Part shown: in pieces, positions 54,051 through 64,000 of the stretch
Layout of the letters: every line of letters begins with the position of its first letter
How positions within the stretch are numbered: position 1 is the stretch's first letter
From: Anthopleura xanthogrammica
Taxonomy: Eukaryota; Cnidaria; Anthozoa; Actiniaria; Actiniidae
DNA: 64,000 nt
Reading direction: 5' to 3'
NCBI GenBank assembly: GCA_964019055.1
Contig: OZ025206.1
Span: 22,835,578 to 22,899,577 of the forward strand
Position numbers and translations under genes: made by a program
The notes under the pieces: generated by a model
Seen by the model: the letters and a program-made list of their open reading frames with translations, nothing else
Told to the model about the DNA's origin: nothing
Databases searched by the model: none

Positions 54051-54586
54051 TAAAGCCCATGTCACACGCTACGATTTCTCGTGCAACTTGTTTCGCGAAA
54101 AACATTATTGCAGGTTGCACGAGCGTTTTTCACGTTTGACATCCCCTCCCGCAACTTGAATTTTTCAATTTTTTGCTGCACGAAAAGTAGAATCGACTCC
54201 TACTTTCTGCAACAATTTTTGTAAAAAATTACGTGTGACATGGTCGTCCAACTTGCGATTAGAGCGCGCGCACAAGCCAATCCTTCGTTCACCATTGATT
54301 CAAATTACGCGTGCAACTTGCAATACTTTTTTTCGCGAGACAAATTGCAACCGAAATAGTGCGTTTATTTTATTTTTTATTTTATTTAACTTCGCCTTTT
54401 AAAAACAAAATCAGTGATCAGTTTGGTAGATTGGGAACAGGGGGGGAAAAAATGAAAACAAGAAATAGTGAATTGAATGGCGGGGACACCACAACAGCTT
54501 TCGCCAATTACATGGTCTCTGCAACCTGCAACAATTTTTTTCGCGAGACAAGTTGCACGAGAAATCGTAGCGTGTGACCGGGCTTA
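54051..54586. mobile_element. 536-bp foldback of the 'TAAGGC' group
   Basis: Left TAAAGCCCATGTCACACGCT, ACGATTTCTCGTGCAACTTG; right CAAGTTGCACGAGAAATCGT, AGCGTGTGACCGGGCTTA. The arms are nearly perfect over about 40 bp; the middle has weaker inverted homology. Confidence 0.9.
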
Positions 54587-54834
54587 AAGAACGCACAACT
54601 TCAAACTTCAACATTGCAAATACTACTTTGAAATAAGACGGACCTTCACTGGAACACATGAATATTCTACACAACTGAAATCGAGTCTAACCGGCACAGA
54701 GTATCAGAACTCGAAACCGAAATTTTCATATACATATTTTTTTTTACATTCGTCGAAACCAAATCTTGGTTCATACAACAGTAAATACAATGATAATGTA
54801 TTGTATCGCGTTTCTCCTATAAGTTTGATCGGGA

Positions 54835-55045
54835 TAGAGCCGCCAATATACACCCGTATTGTCGGCTCAGAATTACCGCGCGATAGAAAAATCGCGATAC
54901 AAAACTTATTGCGATTTTGAGCCGCCAATACGGGTTATATCATCGGCGTTGGAAGAAAATATATTCCGTATTGGCCTTCGTCGCTTCCTGACTACGGCCA
55001 ATACGGAATATATTTTATGCCAACTTTATAGCCGCCAATATAATC
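54835..55045. repeat. CCGTATTGG/CCAATACGG palindromic repeat
   Basis: Four inverted copies of GCCAATACGG or GCCAATATA. The core is a 21-bp perfect stem (54956-54976 with 54996-55016) with a 19-nt loop. A related, partial copy lies at 55860-55960 (TTATTGCGATTTTGAGCCGC shared). Confidence 0.85.
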
Positions 55046-55324
55046 CCGTAAAATTGAGGAAATGATATGACCTGGTTTTTTTTTTGTCAATTTTATTTCT
55101 CGATAGCCATGATTTCCATACGGTAGCTTTACACAAGGATCTTGTGGCTTATCCACGCTGGCCTTTTCAAAGTCCTTTTTTATCGATAACAATAGATGAT
55201 TACTGGTTCTTTAGCTTTTGTTATGTGCTTGAGACACACACGATTACAAGCACATCGCGTTTCATTGGTGTTCAAAATTTCAAAAGACTAATAATTAGTC
55301 GGAAAAATGTCAAAACAAACAATG

Positions 55325-55475
55325 GATGAGCTTTGGTTTCTCCGTTGATTTGAGGGTTTTCACCGGTTTTCCTCCCTCCGTAAAACCTAGCTAACACTCT
55401 AAATTCCAAATTAGCCGTGCCCTGACTTTGATTAACACCGAGCCGGGTTATTTCAGGGTATCAATAAAATTTGAA
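55325..55475 (+). mobile_element. SINE S1 3' half
   Basis: GATTTGAGGGTTTTCACCGG, TTTTCCTCCCTCCGTAAAAC, CACTCTAAATTCCAAATTAG, CCGTGCCCTGACTTTGATTA and GGGTTATTTCAGGG. The head is absent. Confidence 0.75.
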
Positions 55476-58374
55476 GGTAAAAACTGAGAAAAAACTTCGT
55501 TATAACAGTTTTCATTATTATTTCATCAACTTGGTTTTCATTGCCGATATAACCCTCACGTATTTCATTTTCAATGTCGTGTAGTTTATAGTGTTTGGAT
55601 GTCCAAATTTGCGGCTTTCTGTATTTATTTGTACAAATATAAGTCTTATTTGAAAAAGTAGATCGAATATCTCGCTAAAGTAAAGCCATGACTATTTAGT
55701 GTTTTATGACTTTTCTTGTATTTCTTGTTTATAGCTAGTTTAAATTACGCTGTTGGACTAGTTTGTTTTGTATTAATTAATGCATTTGTACGAAGTTTGT
55801 AACACTACTCTAGACGAAACAAAACAAACGCACACGAAACACTCGCTGTCAGAAACCACGATACTTATAACTTATTGCGATTTTGAGCCGCCAATACGGG
55901 TTCATATTGGCGCCGGGCTAGTTGGGAGAAAATATACTCCGTATTGGTCATAGTCGTTTTTAATCAAGCTTGTGTTTATTTTTAAAAAAATTGCAACATG
56001 TCCCGAACGAAGGCTAAAAAATAAAACTGTTAGATAAGTGCTCTGAGATTTCTGTGATAATCTTGTATTTTCTGTCTTTTTTCTTGTATTTTTCATGTTT
56101 TAAAATCAAGTTTGTATTTTTTTATACAAATTATGGTATTTTTCTTGGATAAAATCGTAAAAACTTTTAAGTACACCTGGCTTAGATGAAACCGAGAGGT
56201 AGATTTTATGTTATTTTTATCCTTTGATTTCTTTCGGCTTAGAAACAAAGTTTGTTTTATTTGTGCATGATTTTCCTCCAGACAAAACTACAAAATTGTT
56301 AGCACGCCTCCACAACATTATTCCTGAAATTTCTATGATAATATATACTTATATTTTCTAGATCTTTCTTCTTCTTAAGAATCGTTTTTTTTAAAATCAA
56401 GTGTAAGTTTATTTGTACAAATCATTGATATTTATCTTTGCCTTACACAAAACTATAAAATTATTAGCCAACACCTTCCAGAATTAAAGTCAAAACTAGT
56501 CCTGTGATTTGTGTCAGAATATTCAAGTCTTTCTGTTTTCTCTGTCTTGGTATTTCCTTCAATATTACTTATTTTGAATACAATTCAAGGCAGCTGTTAA
56601 CTAAGGACTCATGGCAGCTTTGTTTTCATTCATGTGTTAACAAAACCTCTGTTTTCAATGACTTCGATATCGATGAAGCGAAAACTTTACGCAACACACT
56701 TAGAAACCCTGTATTGTAAAACGTTTGAGTACTAAATTATTAGGTTCAAAAACTTTGAAATATTTCTCTTCCAAGTTGTATTTCACTCAAAAGTCATTTC
56801 CAATTTATTTATCTTGAGACGTGTTTTATAAACTTTTGATTCGATCCAGCCGTCGTTTGTCAAATTTGCACACGTTCAACGCTACAGGCTTTTAAACGTG
56901 TTCTGTATGTAAAAAGCTAGAAGATTTTATCTTTCTGAGATTCAAAGTTTTCAAATTTGAAATTAAAATAAAAAAATCCTCGGCTAAACTTGGACAATTG
57001 GAGGCTCTAGGATCGTTATTTTGGAGAAAAAAAATACTATTTGAACTCTGGAAAAGTATATTGTAGAAAACTCGACTAAACATGACACATTTACAACTTG
57101 CAGAAATATTTTTTTCGGACCCGACTTAATGAAGAGAAAAGTATTTTATTAGCACGAAGCAAGTATAAATAGACCATAGAGTTGTAGGACATCACTGAGA
57201 TGAAATTTTAGCTTGTGAAACTAGGGTTTTATTCAAGTTTTTTTTAATAAGAAGCGCTGCGGACCTGCACCGTCGCCCCTCGTCAACACGGGCGGATGCT
57301 CGTTAGCTTGTTATCTTTCATGCCGAGATATTTTATAAGCAAATTTTCTATAGGCTTCATGTACAAACATTTGTTGGCAGTAATAATTGAGGTAGCACCA
57401 TAACTTATTTACACAGCTTGACACTGTTGGAGTGGACATTTTTGATCTGCCAGCCTCACAAATGCTGCGGAGAAGCATTTCTTTTGAACAAGTGTGGATC
57501 TTTTAGGGTATAATTTTATGTAGGGTTTGGTTTTGAAAGCAATCCTTTGTTTTGATTCAGTCTTCAGGCCATACGTATTAGCCTCTTGTTTTTAACAAAT
57601 CATAGCAATTGGCTGTATGCAATTGATGTTTTAACAGAACTATTAATTGTAATATGAAAATACTAATTAGAATAGCTGTTCTGTGCGATAAATGCATCCG
57701 AATGCATCGCGAAAAATATCGTCACGTACATGCAAATCCAACCTGATTTCTTTTATGAATTCTCGAGTTATTTTTCGAGAGAAAAACTTGAAGAACCAGG
57801 AGAGCCGTTTGTACGTACAAACCAAGATACTCCTGTGGCTAACAGGATTTCTAAAAACCATCTCTAATGATATCTTGCTGTGACCCGAGTCAAGGAGACT
57901 CTAGCAGTCATTCACACTACTGGGTCGCCTAGCAACTACGACAACCTGCTGAGGGTGTGACTGGTTTTCATTTAGAAGAATAAAAATAGCTAATGTGAAC
58001 AGCTGTAATGGAAGCTAGTAACCCCTGAAGCATATATCCCTACATACTGCTAGTCATATCGCAGTACGGTGGTTAACTAGTTATTGGTAGAAGGAGGAAG
58101 AGACTAACTCTTTCCCGCGCTTTTCCATTATTTCGGCGCGCGCAGAAATAAATAAGACTTCATTCTCTGGGTTCATTTTAGTCGCTTGTTTGAAGTGATA
58201 AAAGTTGTTATTGTATTCCAAAGGGGTGCAAATGACGGCACGTGTGACTTGTAGTCGAACTTATAGAGGCTACACAGATGATATTATCATACAACGATAC
58301 CGTAGAATCCTACAAGGTTGCACGGCGCTACTCTATCAACATTTGCACCGGTATTCTACTGGACTCAACCAGTA

Positions 58375-58490
58375 TAACCGGGTGGGCTTACAATCGGGGG
58401 AGGGGGAGCTTATAACCGAAGGGAAATTTTTGTTAACAGGTGCGCTTATAATCGGGGGCTTATAACCGGGGGGGGGGGGGTTATAACCGG
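58375..58490. repeat. G-rich 'GGGGGCTTATAACCG' repeat
   Basis: Four or five copies of GCTTATAACCG or GCTTACAATCG interleaved with G-runs; the same dispersed repeat as at 8529 and 22880. Confidence 0.75.
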
Positions 58491-59573
58491 GATTCTCGGA
58501 ATTTTCAATTTTTTACTGACTAATAAACGTCGTGTTTTCCAATCTTTTAAGTGTATTCAAAAACATTCTATCTCGATTTCTATGGCTTTGAAACTACTTA
58601 ATTAAAAGCTCTTCTTTTCGTATCGTTTTGGCTAGCTTCTTTCTGACTACCCTCAATCAAAGATAGGATGAGGATGTCGAAGATTCTGGTAATAATAATA
58701 ATTGATAACTATTATTGTTAATTAATTCATTAACTTAACATAATGAGTGGTTACTGATCTTTGTTTTTCTAAATTAACCTCCTCAAATTGCCTTGAATTA
58801 ACGCGTGAAATTGGCCCGTGTCCGTCGCAGGTGCTGGCAGAGGAAGTTTGCTCAAAACTACAAATACTTTCAAAACATCTAATCTAAGTTCATAAACAAT
58901 GAGTCAATGAATCAAAAAGGGCGGATTTTTAAGTATGTCATTTTTAATTTGTGTGATTTACAAATTGAAATCGATTTTTTTTTAAATTTATACTATTTTA
59001 TAGATTCGCTGAAGTTAAGGAATGACCACGTCCAACCAATCACAGTTAATGTTTGAATATTTGGAAGCCACTTCAAAGTCAAGTTATCATAGCATTTTTA
59101 AAAATGGCTTCCTGTGTAAACGTAATTCATGGGGAAAATGCTATATTAATTTGTCATAACACCACTACACTAGGTGCAATACAGTTTATTACTGTTTTGT
59201 ATAGTTTTGTTTTGAGAGAGAAATGTGCTACATAGTCATGACAGAGCTGGTATTTTATGCGACTTGTTTAATTTGTAGTGGCTACGGCAGAGGACAAGAG
59301 TAATTACCATCATTGCACTTTTGAACGAAGTTGATATTTCTAGCTGTTCAAATGGGCAGTTATATACAGTTACTAAGCAATAGACAGATTGCATCGCGTA
59401 TTTTCTTCCCGCAAGCGGCAGACATGACCACGTTTTCATCGTTTCCTTGCATTTCACTTTACCTTCTGCAAACCTTCTCAGGCACCAAAGAAAATTATTC
59501 TCTTACTTGCCTACCACTCGGAGATATCTTCGATTCTTTTTCACTAATTCTAAAGAATGTTGTGCTTGTCAAC

Positions 59574-59789
59574 TGACGGTGAACACGTTTGCCGTAAACG
59601 AGATGATTTATCTCAGTATTACCTAGATATTGCTGCCTGCAAATCTGACGGTGAACACGTTTACCGTAAACGAGATGATCTATCTCAGTATTACCTAGAT
59701 ATTGCTGCCTGCAAATATGACGGTGAACACGTTTGCCGTTAACGAGATGATCTATCTCAGTATTACCTAGATATTGCTGCCTGCAAATC
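59574..59789 (+). repeat. 72-bp tandem triplication
   Basis: Three nearly identical units of 72 bp (starts 59574, 59646, 59718), each with GACGGTGAACACGTTTGCCG and CTCAGTATTACCTAGATATT. Unit 2 contains the perfect palindrome CGTTTACCGTAAACG. Confidence 0.92.
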
Positions 59790-62212
59790 GCGACTAACGA
59801 ATTTCTCACAATGATTGACTGCAGCAACGCTAGGTGCAGTCATTGCACATGACTGTCAGACAATCTTTTTGTATTATGTTACTTCGGCTTTTCCAATGCG
59901 AAACTACTCCCGTCGCAACGAAACTGTAGACCCGTGCGCACTAAAGCCATATTTACATATTTCCAGAAACGTGTTAACTTTAGTAATTGTTTCCAAATTG
60001 AGGTGGTTAAACCGTTAGGAGATATCGGGAAACAAGCGTAACATTGTTCCCATGCGGCGCGGGAAAACATATTTTGCTTCTCGGAGTTAAATTTTTTCGC
60101 CGACGTGGCTAAACTGAGAAACATGGAGAAAGCATGCGCGCGGTAAACATGTTTTCTCGTTTAGCCAGGGTGCCAGAGTGTGGAGCTAGAGGCGAACGGA
60201 TAAGAGGGACTTTGAGATGTCTACAAAACTGCAACCCAAGTTACAAACAATATTTTCGTAATTGAAATTTTCTTTTACAAATCACGTAACATATTTTCAT
60301 GCAAATTCATTTGATCCTTCTTATTTTAGTTCATGATTAAAGGCGAACCGTACAATTTATAGATGAATTTATCCACTCCAAACCTGTAATCATTTCTTTT
60401 TCGTTAGGTATGCATGTAAAAAAATGGCTAATCATGAGCGACATGTAGTATAATACGTAGCGAAAAACACCTCGGAAATGCAGTCATGGATTATAACCGT
60501 TTCGAATCTGTTTTTCAAGGTGTATATTCTCGCACACAGTGAGATAAAAACACTACTGCTTTTACGTAGAAGAAGACAGGAAAAAAACCAGAATACTTGA
60601 TAGTTTTATCCTTAAACCCCTTATTTAACGCTTGAACTTCATTATCTCCAGATAGATATTCTTCAGTATTGAGGTCTTTTTTCATTTAGACAAGAAATAA
60701 AGAATATTCATACATTTTAAAAGTTTTATTTGGTCTAACTCGGACTTGCAAAATTGGTTCCTCCAGAAATGTCAGTTGTCATCGGTTCTTTACCAACCGA
60801 CAATGTTTTGACATTGGACTTTTAAAAAACTGCTTTCTTGTTTGTAGTCAAGCCATTCATTCACAGATACGATGGAACAAAGTCTAGAAAAAATCATCTT
60901 TGTTTCGAAATAGTGTTGTTTTTATTGTAAAAGAGAATCTATAGAACAACTCTACTGAAATTTCAGCTGTCGCTGGAGTTTCGTGCAAGTTCACTATTAC
61001 TTATAAACACACCACCTAGTGAACGAGAGTGATAATTGTAGCCCGGGCAGAACTTTCTTTAACTACTTAAAACTATGGATATAGAGATTTTGGCAGACTT
61101 GGCAGATGTTTTAGCTTTTAGCAGTTTACCAATCATTTGTTAACAGAGTTTTACTCTGTCTTCTTTGGCTCAGAATCTCCAACTGGTTCTCTAATAATGG
61201 CGTTCAGCAGGGGTCTTTCGCTTAATATTGTTCGAAAACACACGGCTTCGACTTAAATATTACTTTGAATGAAAGCAAAAAGGTCGCTTGTTTTTCTGTA
61301 GTCACCGAGACAATTAGCTTGAATACTTTAAGCTGCTGTTTTTATTAAAGAAAGCGCTTCTAAAAACAACATTCTATAATTATTTCTAAAGATCATGTGA
61401 TACGAATCTCAAGCGACACTTTTTCTCAAATCTAGTTCGGTTCTTCGCTCAGTATTTAGAATTCAATAAATAATTCCCGTGTTTCGTGTTGAAATTCACC
61501 TTACTACTTCCTAAAGTCTAGAGTTTCTTTCATGTTTCCAAACCTCTTCAGTAATTGATTACAATATTTGAAAAACTTTCTTAAACTTTTCTTTTCAAGT
61601 AATCCCCTCAGCCGGATTTAACACGCAAACCGGCTTTAAATAAATGATTGCCAATGTGATTTGCTGCGTGACTTAAGAATTTCACCAACCACTCCTTCGT
61701 TTTCCTAGAGATTACCCTTCATATAATAATAATAAAGAAAAGACATTTTGTACTAAAGAATTCCTATAAAAATGAATAAAGTTTACATGTTATTCCGGTC
61801 TTGTAACTGAACATTTTTAGTGCTAATTTACGTAGAAACGCTGTGAAATCAGAGAGTAAAACAATTCAACAGACTAAGATGTGTGCAGTATTTTATTCAA
61901 TTAAGAAATTTCTCAATTTCTGATAAACATAAGTAGAAATAATTTTTGATTTGATCTTGGGTTAGTTATAGATACTTCGGTCCGTGCAATGATGTAGTAG
62001 CTGATAAGTGTTACTCGATGGCATAATTTACGACGTTAATTTTTGAATATCTTCACTTGAAATTTTAGAGCAAAAAAATAGAAAACTGTGAAAAAACTAT
62101 TTTTACAATTTAAATGAGAAATCTTTGCTTTTTGTGCCAATAAAATCATGCAACCTCCTATAAAAGTTCTTAATAATCTTATTTTTCTTTGGCTTGAAAT
62201 ATTGTTAAAGAA

Positions 62213-63309
62213 TCAGTCGATGACGACGGAGTTGTTTACTTTGCACAGAGATTTGCTGTGGTGGTCCTTGAGGTCGCAGCGTCGTGAAAAGCTTTCTTTA
62301 CAGAACCGGCATCTGTAGGGTTTATTGTCAGTGTGGATATGCAGGTGGAATTTTAAGTTGGAGAGCTTGTTGAACGCCTTCTTGCAGAGAGTACACTTGT
62401 GAGGCTTCTCTCCGGAATGAATGAGCAAGTGATTTCGTAAGTTGCCTTTTTGATGAAATCCTTTGCCACAGACCTCGCAAGCGAACTCCTTGACATCGCT
62501 GTGAGTTCGCTGATGCGTCTTGAGCGTTGAAGAACGGTTGAAGGCTTTCCCACAGATCTGACATTGATGAGGTTTGTGGGTTGTGTGGATAATCTTGTGT
62601 CGACAGAGAGTGCTCGAAAGACGAAAACCTTTGCCACAAATCGCACACACAAATGGCCTGGCGCCAGTATGCGAAGGCATTTTGAGATGAATTGTCAAGG
62701 TGTACTTAGTCTTGAAAACCTTTCCACACTGGTTGCACTTGTAAGCTTGCTTCTTTGGTTGATCTGGTTTCTGTGAATTGGCCGCTTTCAGTGGTTTTCC
62801 ATCCTCTCGTTTGAGGCCTTCAACATCGATAATTTTCCCCGTTGTGTATGAATGAACCAAATGGCCAGGGACTGTCGTTTCCTTATCAAAACTGTGATTC
62901 CCTTTTTGCTGGCTGTTCGATTTAGTATCTGTATAGTACTGGCTTTGTATCTGGTCTTGTGCCCCATTCCAGTTGTAACTCGTATAAACAACAGCTCCAA
63001 TTTTGGAATCTAGATCGTTAGGGTTCACTTCACTGAGCGCTTTAATTTCATAACCTTTCCCTGAAGAAATTAATTGAAATCATATTTTAAAATAAATCCT
63101 CATTCTTCCATAGTAGTTAAGACCCGTAACCTCATGGTCTTTTAGACAAAATGTTCTAGAAAATTATAAGTAATTGCAATATTTATCACAACTTAGTTCT
63201 GCCAATATTTTTTTTATTCTCACTTACCTTGGAAAGGAAAGTCGATCCCATTACGATTAGAATTGCTCTCATTCTTTGTAAAACGTTTAAGCAAAAAAGA
63301 TCTTGGCAT
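62213..63309 (-). CDS. SNAG-domain, Fez-like six C2H2 zinc-finger transcription factor, two exons
   Basis: Exon 1 is 63228-63309, read from [19 protein letters not shown]..., ending in donor GTAAGT. Exon 2 is 62213-63060 after acceptor TTTCTTCAG; the junction makes a glycine codon and gives 309 residues. Residues 1-9 are a SNAG repression motif as in GFI1, Snail and Scratch. Six fingers lie at about 136-158, 166-186, 194-214, 222-242, 250-270 and 278-300. Finger sequences match the FEZF type: [18 protein letters not shown] (finger 2), [14 protein letters not shown] (3), [20 protein letters not shown] (4). Finger 1 has an H-X5-H spacing and finger 6 ends H-X5-C instead of H-X4-H. Classical FEZF proteins carry an EH1 motif rather than SNAG, so this is an odd pairing. 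Likely a nuclear transcriptional repressor. Confidence 0.88.
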
Positions 63310-64000
63310 TTTTCAGCCTAAAATAAACGAATTGTACTATTTGGTAACAAGAGGAAAAGCAAGTTGACTTTGGGTCCAAGGCGAATGATCTCTCGACTAG
63401 TGTTCAACCCGACTGTCCATAGTCTGTGTTCAATAAGTTAACTAACACATCAGCAAACCTCGGTTGATCTTTAGCGGGACGCATCGAAACCCTGCTGGCC
63501 TTTTTTGAATATAATTATAGAAGTATTGTGGTGCGACCAATGGAAGCGTGGTTAACGGAGCAGTCTTGATTATCGACCAGTATCATTGGTCAGTTCGCGG
63601 TTTTGGGATCTTTCAGGGGGGACTTTACCTCAAAGCAACTGTTTCAAAACCAACTTCCGGTGTTACTCTCTTCGCCGATGGAGACTTTTCACATCCCTAA
63701 AAATTCCAAACTCCATTTATTTTTCAGAACAAAATCAGAATTTGATACTAAAATCTATACTTGCAATTGTGTCTAAAAAAATTCCTAGCTAAAACCCGTA
63801 CAATTTGAGGTGTTATTAAAGATAAAACTTGCAGCCAGCAAAAAATTACGTTCCAAAGTACATATATATATCGGTACTTAGAAATTGGAAAAGGTTTTCA
63901 TTTATTTACATTCAGTTAACAAATCCTTAGTGTTTATTCAAACTGGTTTTGGTATCGAGTCATTTGGAGTCATTACGCGACCCCCCTGAATATCTATACA
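63310..64000 (-). promoter_or_regulatory. Upstream region of the SNAG/Fez-like gene
   Basis: No coding exon seen. An inverted CCAAT pair (GACCAATGG at 63536-63544 and CATTGGTC at 63584-63591) lies about 230-280 bp upstream of the ATG. No TATA box is evident at a sensible distance. Confidence 0.35.

Larger units (their letters stand above)
53753..62212. other. Gene-poor intergenic region
   Basis: I find no protein-coding gene here. It contains a TAAGGC-group foldback (54051-54586), a CCGTATTGG palindromic repeat (54835-55045) with a partial second copy (55860-55960), a SINE (55325-55475), G-rich repeat DNA (58375-58490) and a 72-bp triplication (59574-59789). The stretches 55960-58370 and 59830-62200 look like plain AT-rich sequence. 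The part nearest 62213 is the 3' side of the zinc-finger gene. Confidence 0.5.

Noticed and set aside
62328..62652. Additional minus-strand frames within the zinc-finger exon
   Set aside because: Shadow frames of the C2H2 coding sequence.

Overview
The window is animal nuclear DNA: AT-rich, with intron-rich genes, GT-AG splicing and a very high load of short palindromic elements and tRNA-derived SINEs. The gene set (ciliary transport, prenylation, mitochondrial lipid synthesis, a Fez-type zinc finger, a rhodopsin-class receptor) and proteins that read close to vertebrate homologues point to an early-branching metazoan. My best guess is an anthozoan cnidarian (coral or sea anemone). That is an inference from style, not a proven identification.

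Layout, left to right. (1) 14-1264 (-) is an intronless farnesyltransferase beta subunit (FNTB), head to head with a 13-exon TMEM245 gene (1585-11118, +). (2) 12575-13644 (-) is a two-exon gene for a 119-residue protein resembling TEX49/SPMIP11-type sperm/ciliary microtubule inner proteins. It has a consensus RFX X-box in its promoter and is head to head with intronless TAMM41 (13958-14959, +). (3) 15954-17978 (-) is a two-exon secreted, lysine-rich LamG-domain protein of unknown function. (4) 21691-24433 (-) is the seven-exon spliceosomal gene CCDC12, head to head with (5) 24997-53752 (+), a 42-exon TTC21B/IFT139 gene whose joined exons stay in frame and give 1319 residues. (6) Inside TTC21B intron 36 lies an intronless class A GPCR gene on the opposite strand (47999-49021). 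(7) After about 8.5 kb of gene-poor sequence, 62213-63309 (-) encodes a SNAG-domain protein with six Fez-type zinc fingers. Its first exon holds only the SNAG peptide and a short linker.

Three divergent gene pairs share promoters of roughly 300-560 bp. The ciliary theme (TTC21B, the TEX49-like gene with its X-box) is notable, but I see no operon-like functional cluster. The introns and gaps hold several repeat families: a tRNA-derived SINE with a tail that forms tandem repeats, several TA-flanked foldback MITE families ending in TAGACC, a family of diverse foldbacks ending near TAAGGC, a 963-bp foldback flanked by TTAA, two LINE 3' relics, and several minisatellites. One minisatellite (38093-38818) was built from the splice acceptor and first codons of a TTC21B exon.
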